25,046 nucleotides of DNA from Mycolicibacterium flavescens (GTDB lineage Bacteria > Actinomycetota > Actinomycetes > Mycobacteriales > Mycobacteriaceae). Below the pieces are notes generated by a model that did not search any database, was not told where the DNA came from, and saw only the letters and a list, made by a program, of their open reading frames with translations. How positions within the stretch are numbered: the first letter of the stretch is position 1; the number at the start of each line of letters is the position of its first letter. Made by a program: the position numbers and the translations under genes. Below are positions 1-9,109 of the stretch, in pieces. The stretch spans positions 1-25,046 of the forward strand of contig NZ_MIHA01000037.1 of assembly GCF_001722335.1 (NCBI RefSeq). The letters run 5' to 3'.

Positions 1-127
1 TTCCTTTGCTCGAGTGACTTTGGACGGTCCCTCGAAGAATCACGCGATGACCTTCAATCACTCGGCTACGACACGCCGGTACCGTTGATCAGGTCTCGAC
101 TCGTACACCACTCTGCTGGACGCAACC
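1..127. repeat. Left copy of a perfect 127-bp terminal inverted repeat
   Basis: Positions 1-127 are the exact reverse complement of 24920-25046; the match stops abruptly at 128/24919. There are no nested GC palindromes like those at Streptomyces telomeres. Reading outward, the edge ends in AAAGGAA, which looks like a ribosome binding site just before a gene outside the window. This fits the inner edge of a longer mobile or repeated element better than a telomere. The 127-bp length also equals a common largest k-mer in short-read assembly, so the true repeat may be longer. Confidence 0.95.
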
Positions 128-442
128 GCTCAGATAGCGACTGTGCAGAAGGCGTTTCCGGCCGGCGATCCGCAAGACCGCTTTCGACGGGTCCGCCAGG
201 ACAAAAGTGGCGACTACCTGACCACCTCGTGTTCGTTCGTTGATACGTTCGATCACCCCCGCATCAAGCAGCCGCTTGCGCGCAGTTGTCAGATGATGAG
301 GATGGATCGGACTCTCGAGCTTGGCGTACTTCGCGTCCGCCAGCTTGGCCTCCATACCCGGCTGAGTAGCCGCCCCCTCGGCGTCAAGCAACTCGACGAT
401 GCCCGCGGCGGCCAGTGACCGCCATTCCTCAGCTGTGGGCAC
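89..442 (-). CDS. Hypothetical protein, C-terminus replaced by the terminal repeat
   Basis: The predicted 117-aa protein starts at GTG 442, with AGGAG nine bases upstream. Residues 45-90 read like a winged-helix or helix-turn-helix unit: PIHPHHLTTARKRLLDAGVI is followed by a turn and a beta-wing-like TRGGQVVATFVLAD. I do not recognise a named family. The reading frame runs into the left terminal repeat at residue 106, and the last 11 residues (CVQQSGVRVET) are encoded only by the repeat. The protein therefore looks truncated, and the normal family member should be longer after the RKRLLHSRYLSG segment. It lies alone, reading outward, which mirrors the truncated gene at the other end. Being a gene is likely; the function is unknown. 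Confidence 0.6.
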   Translation of the reverse strand: MPTAEEWRSLAAAGIVELLDAEGAATQPGMEAKLADAKYAKLESPIHPHHLTTARKRLLDAGVIERINERTRGGQVVATFVLADPSKAVLRIAGRKRLLHSRYLSGCVQQSGVRVET

Positions 443-736
443 CCCGAGAGACTCCTATATATCGGGGCCCGGTTCAGGTGAAATGCCCGCAGCATGGCAT
501 CGTACGCCTGCTACCAGCACATACTCCGATATTTGCCTGCCCGAATATGGATCTACGGACTTTTAATCCGCAGGTTCAACTCAGCCATAGCGTGCCGCCT
601 ACGCAGTCCTGGACCACCAACAGCTTCTAGCTCCAGATGTTCCAAAACCCGTCATTTTAGACACATATCTGGGTTGCCCGTCGAATTGCTCGGTGTTGCC
701 TATAGGTGACATGAGCTGCGCAAACTCAGAATTTGA
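443..736. other. Intergenic region with no convincing gene
   Basis: This 294-bp AT-richer stretch separates the outward-reading left gene from the 737-4493 operon, so it should hold promoters for both directions. An AT-rich patch around 455-465 could serve the left gene. A CGGACTTTTAATCCG element at 556-570 looks like a lysine tRNA anticodon arm, but no complete tRNA can be folded around it. No reading frame here looks coding. Confidence 0.4.
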
Positions 737-1315
737 ATGTGGCTCCGGCGGTGGCTCGATGTCTGCCAATCGCGATACGGTCGTCCTATGAGGATGGGGG
801 TCCGGCGGCCCCACCGCACTGGGATGGCCGTCGCTGCGACAGCACTGGTGCTCGCTGCCGGCGCGGCGGTGACCAGCGGCCTGGCCCTGGTCCACACAGT
901 CGAACCAGCGCAGCACACAGTCAACGTCGTCGCACCTCCGCCGGCCACCTACAGCAGCAGCGAGGTTGAGGCGGCGAAGTCCGCTGCATGCTCTGCCTGG
1001 GAGCGGTCAGCGCGATCAACGGCGTTGGCGAGTAGAGCGAGTGCCGAAGCTCTGGAACAGAGCTGGCGTAGTCCCGAAAGCGTTGAAGCGCTGGCGACAG
1101 AGAAGCGAACCGGAATGGCTGCCGTCTCCTATCTGCGTTCTCAAATGAGTGCTGCGACACCGCTTTCGACTGAAAAGCCGCTAAGCGACTGGATCGACGC
1201 CCGTATCGACATGCTGCACGCGTTGAATATGCGTCACTGGGAGCAAGCAGATCACGAACAGCAGCGCGGCAACGATCTGATCGGTGTCATCCGAAGTGAA
1301 TGCGGGTTGCGCTGA
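737..1315 (+). CDS. Membrane-anchored hypothetical protein, first gene of the EspK-like operon
   Basis: The product is 192 aa if it starts at ATG 737; ATG 788 (residue 18) is an equally reasonable in-frame start that gives a more typical membrane protein. After a short basic N-terminus (RRPHRTG) comes one hydrophobic segment (about residues 30-52, AVAATALVLAAGAAVTSGLA). It is followed by a Pro/Ala-rich linker and an alpha-helical C-terminal domain of about 120 residues facing out of the cytoplasm, with two cysteines (in SAACSAW and SECGLR) that could form a disulfide. No catalytic motif is visible and I cannot name a family. Its stop overlaps the start of the EspK-like gene (TGATG), so the two are probably translated together. 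Confidence 0.7.
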   Translation: MWLRRWLDVCQSRYGRPMRMGVRRPHRTGMAVAATALVLAAGAAVTSGLALVHTVEPAQHTVNVVAPPPATYSSSEVEAAKSAACSAWERSARSTALASRASAEALEQSWRSPESVEALATEKRTGMAAVSYLRSQMSAATPLSTEKPLSDWIDARIDMLHALNMRHWEQADHEQQRGNDLIGVIRSECGLR

Positions 1316-3756
1316 TGCCGGCCGCTGGGGGATCTGCGGGTTCATATGGGCGGCTGATTGTCACGCCGGACATGGAGCCACCTGATGCCGCGCACTGGGA
1401 CGCCCAGGAGCAGACCTACCGAGCGGGCGCGACGGCGTGGGACGGCATCCACCAGAAGATCGTCACCGACAACGCGCAGTTTCGCGATGCCGCCGATTCC
1501 CAGGGGTTCGATGAGGCCCACCGGGCCGGGGCGGTGCTGGCCGAGGAAGCCAAGACGATCGCCGAATGGCACGACAAGTGCGCCAACAAGTGCGCCAACA
1601 TCGCCACGGTGCTCCGTGACACGCGTGCAGGCCAAGAACAGCTGATCCGCGAGGCTGATCCCAAGATCGCCGCGGCGAAGCTGCCTGGCGAGGCCGAAGC
1701 GCTCGTTGCCGAGTACCACGGCGTTGCCATGTATCAGACCGAGGCGGGGGTTACGGCCGCGATGGCCGCTCACACCTCCTTCAAGAGAAGTAGCGAAAAC
1801 ACAAGAGCCCTGAGCCTTTTGACGAAATGGGGCGAGGTCCCCGCTACACCACCCGCCCAGCCTCTCGACCAACCGTCACCGGGCATCGCCCAAGGCGACG
1901 ATCCACTGAGCGACACCAAGAAGCCCACACCCGGCGAGGATGCGCCCAGACCCCCGGCAGAGGCACCGACCGACAAAGCAGGTACCTCCGTCACGCAGCC
2001 TGGGGTCACTCCAGGCGCCGATGCCGGGACGGGCAGAACTGCTGTGGGCGATGAGGGACTTGCTGCATCGGGGCCGGTTACTCAGGCGACACCGGGAGCA
2101 GCTGCTGCGCCGCGGCCGGCGACACCGCTGGGTGGCGGTGTGCCGTCGATGGGCGGGCTGGGGAGCGGCGGTGGCGGGATGGGTTCCGGGGGCGGGATTC
2201 CGAAGATGCCCGGCGGCCTGGGCAGTGGCGGGATGCCGGGGGTGGGGTCCAATCCGCTCAGTGGCGGTGTCGGTCAGATGCCTGGCGCGGCAAGCGGGTT
2301 GCCGAACTCGGGAGCCCTGTCAGGTGCGGGCAGCGCGTCGCCGTTGTCGTCTGCGTTCAACCAGGGAATGGCGACTACGGCAGGGATGGGCGGCGGAATA
2401 CCGTCTGCGCCGCCTCCAGCCCCCGCGAGTCCGTCACCGGCCCTGTCGGCCGGTGGTGGGCACGCGGCACCCCCGGTGTCGGCTGCCCCTGGCGGTGGTG
2501 TATCGCCAGCGGCGGCGCAGCCGGGCATGGTGTCCCCGGCCGCGCCGGCTGCCGCGCCTACCGGAACCGGTGTGGGTTCCGGAGGCGGTGCTGCGCCGAT
2601 GATGCTTCCGCCGGGGTCGATGGGTCCCCCAGCAGGTGCGCCGCCCCCGGCGCCAACCGTGCCGGCGGGCACCCTCGGCTCAGCTAATGCTCCAGCAGCG
2701 TCCGCCCCGTCCGCAGCGAGTGCGGCTGCGGGCCCGACCCTGATCCCGGCCAGCGTGGTGGCCGCGGGCCAGACCGCGGCCGCCCAGGAGCGCCGCGAGT
2801 CGGCCGACGCGGCGGCGGCCAGGGAGTTGGTTTGGAAACTGCAGCACGCCGCGTCCCTGGCGGGCAGCCCCATGACGGGGTGGGCAGTCGGGGTGTTCCG
2901 TTCCCCGAGCGGCACCGAGACCGTGATCACCTCTAATGACGGAGCCGGTTACATCCCGGCGGGGTTTTTCATTCCGCGCTCAGTTCGCGTGTTGGCCACA
3001 GACCCGTTGGTGGACAACGATTTCCGACAGTTGTGGTTCGGTTGGGCCGATCCCGCGCAAATCCTCATCGAGTACGCCGCGCTGCGCGCGCAGTGGGGCT
3101 GGCGACTGGTTGCCGCTGCGAGCACGCTTGCGACGCCTGCGCTGCGGGACGCGGGGGTCGAGCACCCGCCGGCGTGCACGCGCGAAACCAACCCGCTGTT
3201 GCAGCCCGGTGTTCAGGTACCCGCCCCCGTACTCGACGACATGCACGTGCATCGGCTGGCGGTGCTGTGGCCCGAGATCTACCCGCGGCTGCTGCGCATC
3301 ATGGGAACCGACCCGATTTATCAGGACCGGATCGTCTCCGCGGTGACCGCGGCGCTGATCTATGCAGCAACGTCGCAGGCCCAGCCCGTCGAGATCCCTG
3401 ATGCGGTGCGCCATATCTGGGAGGCTCGCGGTGGTGACCGTGAGCCCACCACTCAGCAGTGGGCCAAGTACAACGAGGAAGCTCAGATCTTCAACGGCAC
3501 TACTGCCATCGCCCGGCCCGCGTTCATGACTGGCGGGGCGGGCCATCCCCGCGACTACAGCGAAGCTCTGGCGAACTACCGGGCGCACTGGCTGGTTGCG
3601 CGTACTGCCGAACACATCGGCGGCTGGGCCACCCGGCCACTTCTGCTACCCGACATGTGTTATGCCGCAGCTGTTTCTGGCGAACCTGACTTGGCCGACA
3701 TGATCGTCAGAGCCCTGGTCAGCGTCGAACAGGATTTGGAGCTGGAACGGCAATGA
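1315..3756 (+). CDS. EspK-like ESX-associated Ala/Pro/Gly-rich protein
   Basis: About 813 aa from ATG 1315; ATG 1300 and ATG 1372 are alternatives, and 1315 is preferred because it overlaps the previous stop as TGATG. The architecture has three parts. A helical N-terminal domain (to about residue 170, WDAQEQTYRAG...) resembles WXG100/Esp coiled coils. A very long low-complexity Gly/Pro/Ala/Met linker covers about 190-480. A folded C-terminal half begins near LVWKLQHAASLAGSPMTGWA and contains GAGYIPAGFFIPRSVRVLA and LLQPGVQVPAPVLDDMHVHR. That plan matches EspK-type proteins of mycobacterial ESX-1 systems, whose C-terminal domains I recall as DUF5632/DUF5631. EspK acts as a chaperone or partner for an ESX substrate. 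No ESX core gene is in the window, so a partner elsewhere is implied. The family assignment is moderate. Confidence 0.65.
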   Translation: MPAAGGSAGSYGRLIVTPDMEPPDAAHWDAQEQTYRAGATAWDGIHQKIVTDNAQFRDAADSQGFDEAHRAGAVLAEEAKTIAEWHDKCANKCANIATVLRDTRAGQEQLIREADPKIAAAKLPGEAEALVAEYHGVAMYQTEAGVTAAMAAHTSFKRSSENTRALSLLTKWGEVPATPPAQPLDQPSPGIAQGDDPLSDTKKPTPGEDAPRPPAEAPTDKAGTSVTQPGVTPGADAGTGRTAVGDEGLAASGPVTQATPGAAAAPRPATPLGGGVPSMGGLGSGGGGMGSGGGIPKMPGGLGSGGMPGVGSNPLSGGVGQMPGAASGLPNSGALSGAGSASPLSSAFNQGMATTAGMGGGIPSAPPPAPASPSPALSAGGGHAAPPVSAAPGGGVSPAAAQPGMVSPAAPAAAPTGTGVGSGGGAAPMMLPPGSMGPPAGAPPPAPTVPAGTLGSANAPAASAPSAASAAAGPTLIPASVVAAGQTAAAQERRESADAAAARELVWKLQHAASLAGSPMTGWAVGVFRSPSGTETVITSNDGAGYIPAGFFIPRSVRVLATDPLVDNDFRQLWFGWADPAQILIEYAALRAQWGWRLVAAASTLATPALRDAGVEHPPACTRETNPLLQPGVQVPAPVLDDMHVHRLAVLWPEIYPRLLRIMGTDPIYQDRIVSAVTAALIYAATSQAQPVEIPDAVRHIWEARGGDREPTTQQWAKYNEEAQIFNGTTAIARPAFMTGGAGHPRDYSEALANYRAHWLVARTAEHIGGWATRPLLLPDMCYAAAVSGEPDLADMIVRALVSVEQDLELERQ

Positions 3757-4493
3757 CGACCGGAGCGCAGTCCTACGTGGACGCGGAGTATCAGGGCGTC
3801 GAGCTTGGCGTGCGTCACGCCGACTTAGCGGATTGCGTCGCGCTGGCAGCTCAATGGGCCCGCGCTTACCGCGCCGCCGTCCCCAATGATCAGCGCACCG
3901 ACTTCGACGTCGCATACGCGCTGAGACCTCATGCAACCACGTTGGAGTTCGTTCACGCAGAACTGGCGAGGGCGATATCGGCGCTCACTGACGCGACAGA
4001 GGTGTCCGTGACTCGGGACGCTCCGCGACCAGCAGGTCCAGCGGCAGAAGTACGCATACTGCCACACCTCGACGCTGTTCCCTACCTCATGCGGATGGAG
4101 CCACGCAGCCGTTACCGCGTTACACATCAGGATCTTTGGCGTAGCTCACTCGCCCACGCCAAGGACTACCTGTCATCGGTGGACGAGATCGATACGCGCG
4201 AGCTTGATCTGAAGCTGAGCTGGTACGCCACGGTGGTCCAGAAACTGCTCGATGCCGCCTACACGGCTGTGCGCGACGCCTACACCGACGCGGTGGTGGC
4301 CACCTTCTGCACAGTGCCCGATAGAGTCCTTCCCTACACCATCGCTTCCTGCTTAAAAGACTTGACCAGCCAGGGATTTGACGACGCCAACTGCGGGCCG
4401 CTACTTCATAGGTTTGCAGATTCTTTTCCAAATGCAGTGGCCGAGTGCTTGACCATGCCCCATAAGTGGCAGGCGACGCAGCAAAATCACTGA
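3753..4493 (+). CDS. Hypothetical protein, third gene of the EspK-like operon
   Basis: A 246-aa protein whose ATG overlaps the preceding stop by four bases (ATGA), the clearest sign that it belongs to the same transcript and is translated in step with the EspK-like gene. It is soluble, largely alpha-helical and without a signal peptide or membrane segment. It contains several cysteines (C29 in the ADLADCVALAAQW segment; others in the C-terminal third, such as the TIASCLKDL and DANCGPLL segments). I recognise no domain. Tail-to-tail orientation with the relaxase leaves only 35 bp between the two stops. A role alongside the EspK-like protein is inferred from position only. Confidence 0.7.
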   Translation: MTTGAQSYVDAEYQGVELGVRHADLADCVALAAQWARAYRAAVPNDQRTDFDVAYALRPHATTLEFVHAELARAISALTDATEVSVTRDAPRPAGPAAEVRILPHLDAVPYLMRMEPRSRYRVTHQDLWRSSLAHAKDYLSSVDEIDTRELDLKLSWYATVVQKLLDAAYTAVRDAYTDAVVATFCTVPDRVLPYTIASCLKDLTSQGFDDANCGPLLHRFADSFPNAVAECLTMPHKWQATQQNH

Positions 4494-4528
4494 CCCGCGC
4501 GGGACCCGCTCCCAGCCCGTGGCGGATT

Positions 4529-7500
4529 CTAGTCGAGTTCGAGTCCGTATCCCTGGTCTCGGGCTCGGTCTCGTCCGCGGTCGCGGCTGGGTGGGTTGGT
4601 CAGCAGTCGCCAGCGGTACGCAGCGTGACCGCGGTGGGTCTCTGCGGCTTTCGCCAATGCCGGGTCAGCAATTTCTCTTGCAGGACGGGCGTTTTCAGAC
4701 CAGGGCAGTCCCATCCCGTCGAGGAGTCGGCGTCCGGGTCCGGGCTGGCCGTTGTCGATGAGTAGGAGTCGACCGTGGGTGTCGGCCAGGGTGGTGGCCA
4801 CTGCGGCGAGGTGGGCGGGGTCGGCGGCGGCGGCGTCCTCGACGACCACCAGCGCCGCACGCGGTGGCCGGCGCTCGGTGATCTTGTCGGCAAGCTCGGC
4901 CAGGCTGAAGCGGTCGGGCTGCGGTGTGGCGGGCACGCGTAGGCAGGGGCGGCCGGTATCGGCGGCGGCCGCCGCGATCGCTTCGGCCAGCTCGGGGGTG
5001 TCGTGGTTCGCGGTGAGGGTGGTCACGACATACGGAACGGTTAGCGCGATCGCGACAGGATCGGGCTGCGGTGCCGGGAGGCGCAGCGGGTCGCCGTTGC
5101 GGTGGGCGGCGGCCAGGACCTCGACGAGCGCTCGATCGGAAGCGTGCTCGACGGACTGTTGCGGTTCGGGCACGGCGGCGGTGGGGGCCAGCGTCTCAGT
5201 GATGCGCCACCAGAGGGCGGCGGCGGGCATCTCGTCGGGGAGTGGTCCTTGGTGTGCGGCGTCGGCGAGTAGTTGGGGAATGTTTTTGGTGGGAGCGGCT
5301 TCTGCGAGCTGCGCGGCCAGGGTGGGCCAGTATTCGTCGGTGCGGACGCGGCGGTCGATCGCGTCGATTAGGTCGTGCCACTGTGTGGTGTCGGGCTGGT
5401 TGTGTGCGATGGCGTCGATGCCGTGGCGCTGCAGCAAGTCTTGCACGGCGCGGGTGGCCACCGGGTATTGCGGGGAGCCGGTGAGGCGGGTGTCGGCGGC
5501 CGCGACGGCGGTGGCGGCCCGGAACACGGCGATCTCGGCGGTCAGGGTGGGGTTGGCGTTGGCGGTGATCAGTGGCCGCGCCCAGGGCGGGGCGGTCTCG
5601 GTGGTCCAGGAGCGGGCGTTGTCGCGTATTTGGTCGGCCAGGTCGGTGACGAGGTGTTCGCGGCGGTGCAGGTAGTCACCCCAGTGCGGGTTGTCTGCCA
5701 GGACGGTGGGGATGGCGGGTAGCCAGCGCAGCGGCCCGCTGACGCGGCCGTCGCCACCGGTGAGGTCGATGCGGTAGTCCAGGACGGCGGCCGGGTCGGC
5801 GGCGTCGTCGAGGCCGCCGCGGGCGTGCGCGGCGGTGAGCAGCTCGGCCGGATCGGCGCCGGATAGTGCGCGGATGGCCAGGCGGCGGCGCAGGACCGGC
5901 CACGCGGTGCAGGTCGTGAGATCGGGGTGCACGGATTCGGCGAGGGCGTCCAAGCGTGCACGTGCCCCTTCACCGAGTTGGTTTTCGGCGGCGGTGGCGA
6001 GGGCGTCGGTGAACATGTCGGCGGCCGCGGCCAGGCGGCGGGCGGGGTCGGCGGCCTGGCGGGCGGCGGTGGTGGCCGAGACCTGGGCACCGTCGCGGGC
6101 CACGATCCGGGACAGGACATCGACGGCGGTGTCGGGGTGGGTGGCTTTCGGGGCAAGGATGCGGTGCGGGTCGGTTTCGGCGGTCGACAGGTAGAGGTGG
6201 TTTTCGGCGCGGCCGCGGGTGAGCGCGACGTAGAGGTGTTGGCGCGTCAGGTGTTCGGCGCCGACGACGTGGCAGGCGTGCCCGGCGGTGGAGCCTTGGG
6301 CGGCGTCGATGGTGGCCGCGTAGCCCAGGGTCACGTGGTCGGTGACGTAGTCCGCCGGCAGGGTGATCTCGCGGCCGGTGCCGCGGTGGCGCGCCTTCAG
6401 CGCCCCGTCTGGGGCGATGTCGACGATGGTGAAGGTGTAGCCGTTGCGGACGTAATCGGTGCCCGACAGGGGCAGCTGGCGGTTGTTGCGGCGGGCGCGG
6501 ATGACATCCCCGACGCCGGCGGCCAGGCCATCAGACAGCACGGTCTCGCGGCCCGGCGTCGCGTGCGGGTCTGCCTCGTCGAGCGCCGCGGCCAGCCGTG
6601 TGGTGCGTGCCCGGACGTTGAGTTCGTTGACGATCGCGTTGGTGGGAGCCAGCAGCAGGCTGTCGCGGCCGGCGTCCTGGTCGGCCTGCCAGGCGGTGAA
6701 GGCGGCGTCGGCGGAGGTCTGTTCGGTGCCGATGTGGATGCGGCCGGCGTCGAGGTAGAAGCCGATCCCGGCGGGGTCCCCGCCGCGCAACGCGAGGGAG
6801 GCGGCGGCTTCGGCGCGGGAGTGAAACCGCACCACCTCCGAGAGCGTGAGGGCTCCGGTGTCGGTGGCGATGTCGCGCAGCACCCCGCCGGCTGAGATGG
6901 AGGCGAGCTGGGCGTCATCACCGACCAGCCGCACACTCGCGCCTCTGCTGAGGGCGTGGGTGATCATGGCGTCCAGACCGGGGGTGGAGGCCATGCCGGC
7001 CTCGTCGACCACGATGAGGGTGTCGGGACCGACCTGGGTGAACCAGTCCGGAGTGCCGTAGATCGCGGCGTTGTTCTCATCGGTGCAGTGCACGTACTTG
7101 TCGAGGGTGTCAGTGGTTGCGCCCAGGTCTTCGCCGAGCACGATCGCCGCGGCCGCGGTGGGGGCCAGTCCGAGGACCTGTCCGCCGGAGCTGCGCCAGG
7201 CGTGCGCCAGGGCGGCCATGGCGGTGGTTTTGCCCGCCCCCGCCGGGGCCAACGCGAGCCCGACGCGGCGGCCGCCGAGGGCCATTTGGGCCACCAGAGC
7301 GGCTTGGCCGTCGTTGAGGGTTTTGCCGCGCGCGGCGGCGTCCGTGAGGGCCAAACGCACGTCTGTCGTGGCCGTGACACGGCCATCGAGTTGGTGCGCT
7401 GCGGCCAGGATTCGCCGCTCGGCGGTGAGGATGTCAGCGCTGGTGTAGGTCGCGGTGCCGTGGCGGCTGTAGACGCTGGAACCGTCGCGGCGACGCAACG

Positions 7501-9109
7501 CGACAGGCTCACCCAACTCGGCGTCGTCGACGCGGGCATGGGGCACCGAGAACGCCTCAGATAGTGCGGTGGCGGTGAGCCGTTCGACAAGCTGCGACAC
7601 GTGTGCGACACCCTCGTTGCGCACGACGCGGAGCGCTTCGGCACGCACGTGATGACGCTGCCAGGTCGCCCGCGATTCGGACACCGTGGCGATCAGTGCG
7701 CCAGCCTGCGACGCCACCCATTCGTCAGTGATCTCCGGTGTCGTGTGGCCGCGTTCGGCGGTCAGAACGTTGGCTAGCATGCGCTCTACTCCGTCGTGGC
7801 CCAGGACCTCGACGGCTTGGTGGCGCCAGGTGTCGCGCTGTTCGGCCAGCGAGCGCGGTTCGTGTTTGGCTTCGCGCGATTCCAGGGTCGCTTGTTGGGC
7901 CAACGCGAGGGACTCTATGGTGGTCGGTTCGCGGCCGTGATCGTGCTGAAACGCCTTGGCCAACTCGGCGGTACGGGCCTTGATCGCCGTGCGCCGGCTC
8001 GACCAGCGCGTCATCAATTCCATGGACATGCCGACGATCTCGCGCACGGGTCGTTTACCGCGTCCCCGGGAGGTCTCGGCGAAGTCCACACCGAGGCGGT
8101 CGATGGTGTGGGCTTCCATGCGGGTGTTGTACATCTCCGAGGCCGCCACGATGACCCGGTGCAACGGTTGACCATCGAGGGCGAGCCAGCGGCGCACCCC
8201 ATTGTGATCGAGGTAAGACACCTTGTTGGAGATCGCGACATGGGTGTGCAGATCGGGGTCCCCGGCGCGCGAATCGCGGTGGGTGAACACCGCGGCGATG
8301 AGCCCTTCGGTGTCGACCTGGGCGACACCGTTGGTGCCGGTACGGGTGAAGGTGGCGTTGTCTTGGAGCCACTCCAACACGTCGGCCACCGCGGCCTCGT
8401 GCGCAGCTTCGATTTGTTCGGAAACCTCCGGTGGGGCGATCGCCCATAGCGCCGAAATCGACTTCACCGGAGAGAACGTCAAGTCGTAGCCGGCCACCGC
8501 TGTGGTGCGTGCCCGGGTGGCGCGTGCGATGAACCCGGATAGCTCGCGCGCATCGGCTGGTGCGCGGTCGAATTGCTCGGCGAACATCTCGGTGGCGACG
8601 CGGGTACGGATGCCTGCCCGCACGTCATCGTCGATGGTCGCCGTGCCCGGTAGACCGGCGGCGATGTTGTGCGCGCGGAACGCTTTCCCGACACGACGGG
8701 TGAACTCTGAGGACTCGTCACGCACCGCGTATTTGCGGCCCAACTGGGTGGCTGCGATGGAGGGGCGAACATTCAATCGTGGGGACAGATGGTCAGAGAT
8801 TTTGTCGGCGTTGGGGTGCAAACCCAGCCCAAACAGGGCCTTCATTTGCTCCTCAGTGACCACCGATCCGCCTTCGACGGTCCACACCTGTTGGCGCACT
8901 TCGTCGCTGACCTCACGCGCGCCGGTATCAGCCAACGCGGCCAGGCCGCGACCGGCCCAACGCCCCGGTGATTCGCCCTTGGCCGAGTAGTAATCAGCCA
9001 GGGCGGAGCGACCGCGTTCGGTGCTGTCGGCGGCCGCGACTTGCCGCACCAGGTACACGTAGCCGTCCCCGGCGGTCAGCTTGTGCAGCGTCATCACCAT
9101 GACGCGCAC
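4529..9109 (-). CDS. traA: TraA/TrwC-type (MobF) conjugative relaxase-helicase
   Basis: A 1526-aa protein that nicks the plasmid at oriT, stays attached to the 5' end and unwinds the transferred strand. The N-terminal relaxase domain shows the MobF signature DYYSAKGESPGRWAGRG (about 39-55), GYDLTFSPVKSISALWAI (207-224) and the metal-binding three-histidine motif FTHRDSRAGDPDLHTHVAI (275-293; H277, H288, H290). Tyrosines near 18, 40 and 41 are candidates for the nicking residue. The RecD/UvrD-like helicase follows: Walker A APAGAGKTT (621-629), Walker B LIVVDEAGM (698-706), TLGYAATIDAAQGS (927-940) and LYVALTRGR (959-967). The C-terminal 500 residues are Ala-rich and less conserved. The start is GTG 9109, with GGAGGG about 8 bases upstream; ATG 9100 and 9094 are alternatives. 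No type IV coupling protein or secretion genes are present, so the plasmid is at most mobilizable from this window. Confidence 0.95.
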   Translation of the reverse strand: MRVMVMTLHKLTAGDGYVYLVRQVAAADSTERGRSALADYYSAKGESPGRWAGRGLAALADTGAREVSDEVRQQVWTVEGGSVVTEEQMKALFGLGLHPNADKISDHLSPRLNVRPSIAATQLGRKYAVRDESSEFTRRVGKAFRAHNIAAGLPGTATIDDDVRAGIRTRVATEMFAEQFDRAPADARELSGFIARATRARTTAVAGYDLTFSPVKSISALWAIAPPEVSEQIEAAHEAAVADVLEWLQDNATFTRTGTNGVAQVDTEGLIAAVFTHRDSRAGDPDLHTHVAISNKVSYLDHNGVRRWLALDGQPLHRVIVAASEMYNTRMEAHTIDRLGVDFAETSRGRGKRPVREIVGMSMELMTRWSSRRTAIKARTAELAKAFQHDHGREPTTIESLALAQQATLESREAKHEPRSLAEQRDTWRHQAVEVLGHDGVERMLANVLTAERGHTTPEITDEWVASQAGALIATVSESRATWQRHHVRAEALRVVRNEGVAHVSQLVERLTATALSEAFSVPHARVDDAELGEPVALRRRDGSSVYSRHGTATYTSADILTAERRILAAAHQLDGRVTATTDVRLALTDAAARGKTLNDGQAALVAQMALGGRRVGLALAPAGAGKTTAMAALAHAWRSSGGQVLGLAPTAAAAIVLGEDLGATTDTLDKYVHCTDENNAAIYGTPDWFTQVGPDTLIVVDEAGMASTPGLDAMITHALSRGASVRLVGDDAQLASISAGGVLRDIATDTGALTLSEVVRFHSRAEAAASLALRGGDPAGIGFYLDAGRIHIGTEQTSADAAFTAWQADQDAGRDSLLLAPTNAIVNELNVRARTTRLAAALDEADPHATPGRETVLSDGLAAGVGDVIRARRNNRQLPLSGTDYVRNGYTFTIVDIAPDGALKARHRGTGREITLPADYVTDHVTLGYAATIDAAQGSTAGHACHVVGAEHLTRQHLYVALTRGRAENHLYLSTAETDPHRILAPKATHPDTAVDVLSRIVARDGAQVSATTAARQAADPARRLAAAADMFTDALATAAENQLGEGARARLDALAESVHPDLTTCTAWPVLRRRLAIRALSGADPAELLTAAHARGGLDDAADPAAVLDYRIDLTGGDGRVSGPLRWLPAIPTVLADNPHWGDYLHRREHLVTDLADQIRDNARSWTTETAPPWARPLITANANPTLTAEIAVFRAATAVAAADTRLTGSPQYPVATRAVQDLLQRHGIDAIAHNQPDTTQWHDLIDAIDRRVRTDEYWPTLAAQLAEAAPTKNIPQLLADAAHQGPLPDEMPAAALWWRITETLAPTAAVPEPQQSVEHASDRALVEVLAAAHRNGDPLRLPAPQPDPVAIALTVPYVVTTLTANHDTPELAEAIAAAAADTGRPCLRVPATPQPDRFSLAELADKITERRPPRAALVVVEDAAAADPAHLAAVATTLADTHGRLLLIDNGQPGPGRRLLDGMGLPWSENARPAREIADPALAKAAETHRGHAAYRWRLLTNPPSRDRGRDRARDQGYGLELD

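Noticed and set aside
1..127. Actinomycete linear-plasmid telomere
   Set aside because: The repeat lacks the nested GC-rich palindromes of known telomeres, and both flanking genes are cut at its edge, which fits an inserted element better; it stays an open alternative.
550..585. Possible tRNA-Lys gene
   Set aside because: Only the anticodon arm and part of a T-loop fit; there is no acceptor stem, D-arm or proper variable loop.
4494..4528. Bidirectional terminator between the operon and relaxase genes
   Set aside because: The visible palindromes (CCCGCGCGGG) are short and have no T-run; evidence is too weak.
4752..8449. Long open frames on the plus strand opposite the relaxase
   Set aside because: They are GC-rich shadow frames; the minus-strand frame holds all recognisable relaxase and helicase motifs.
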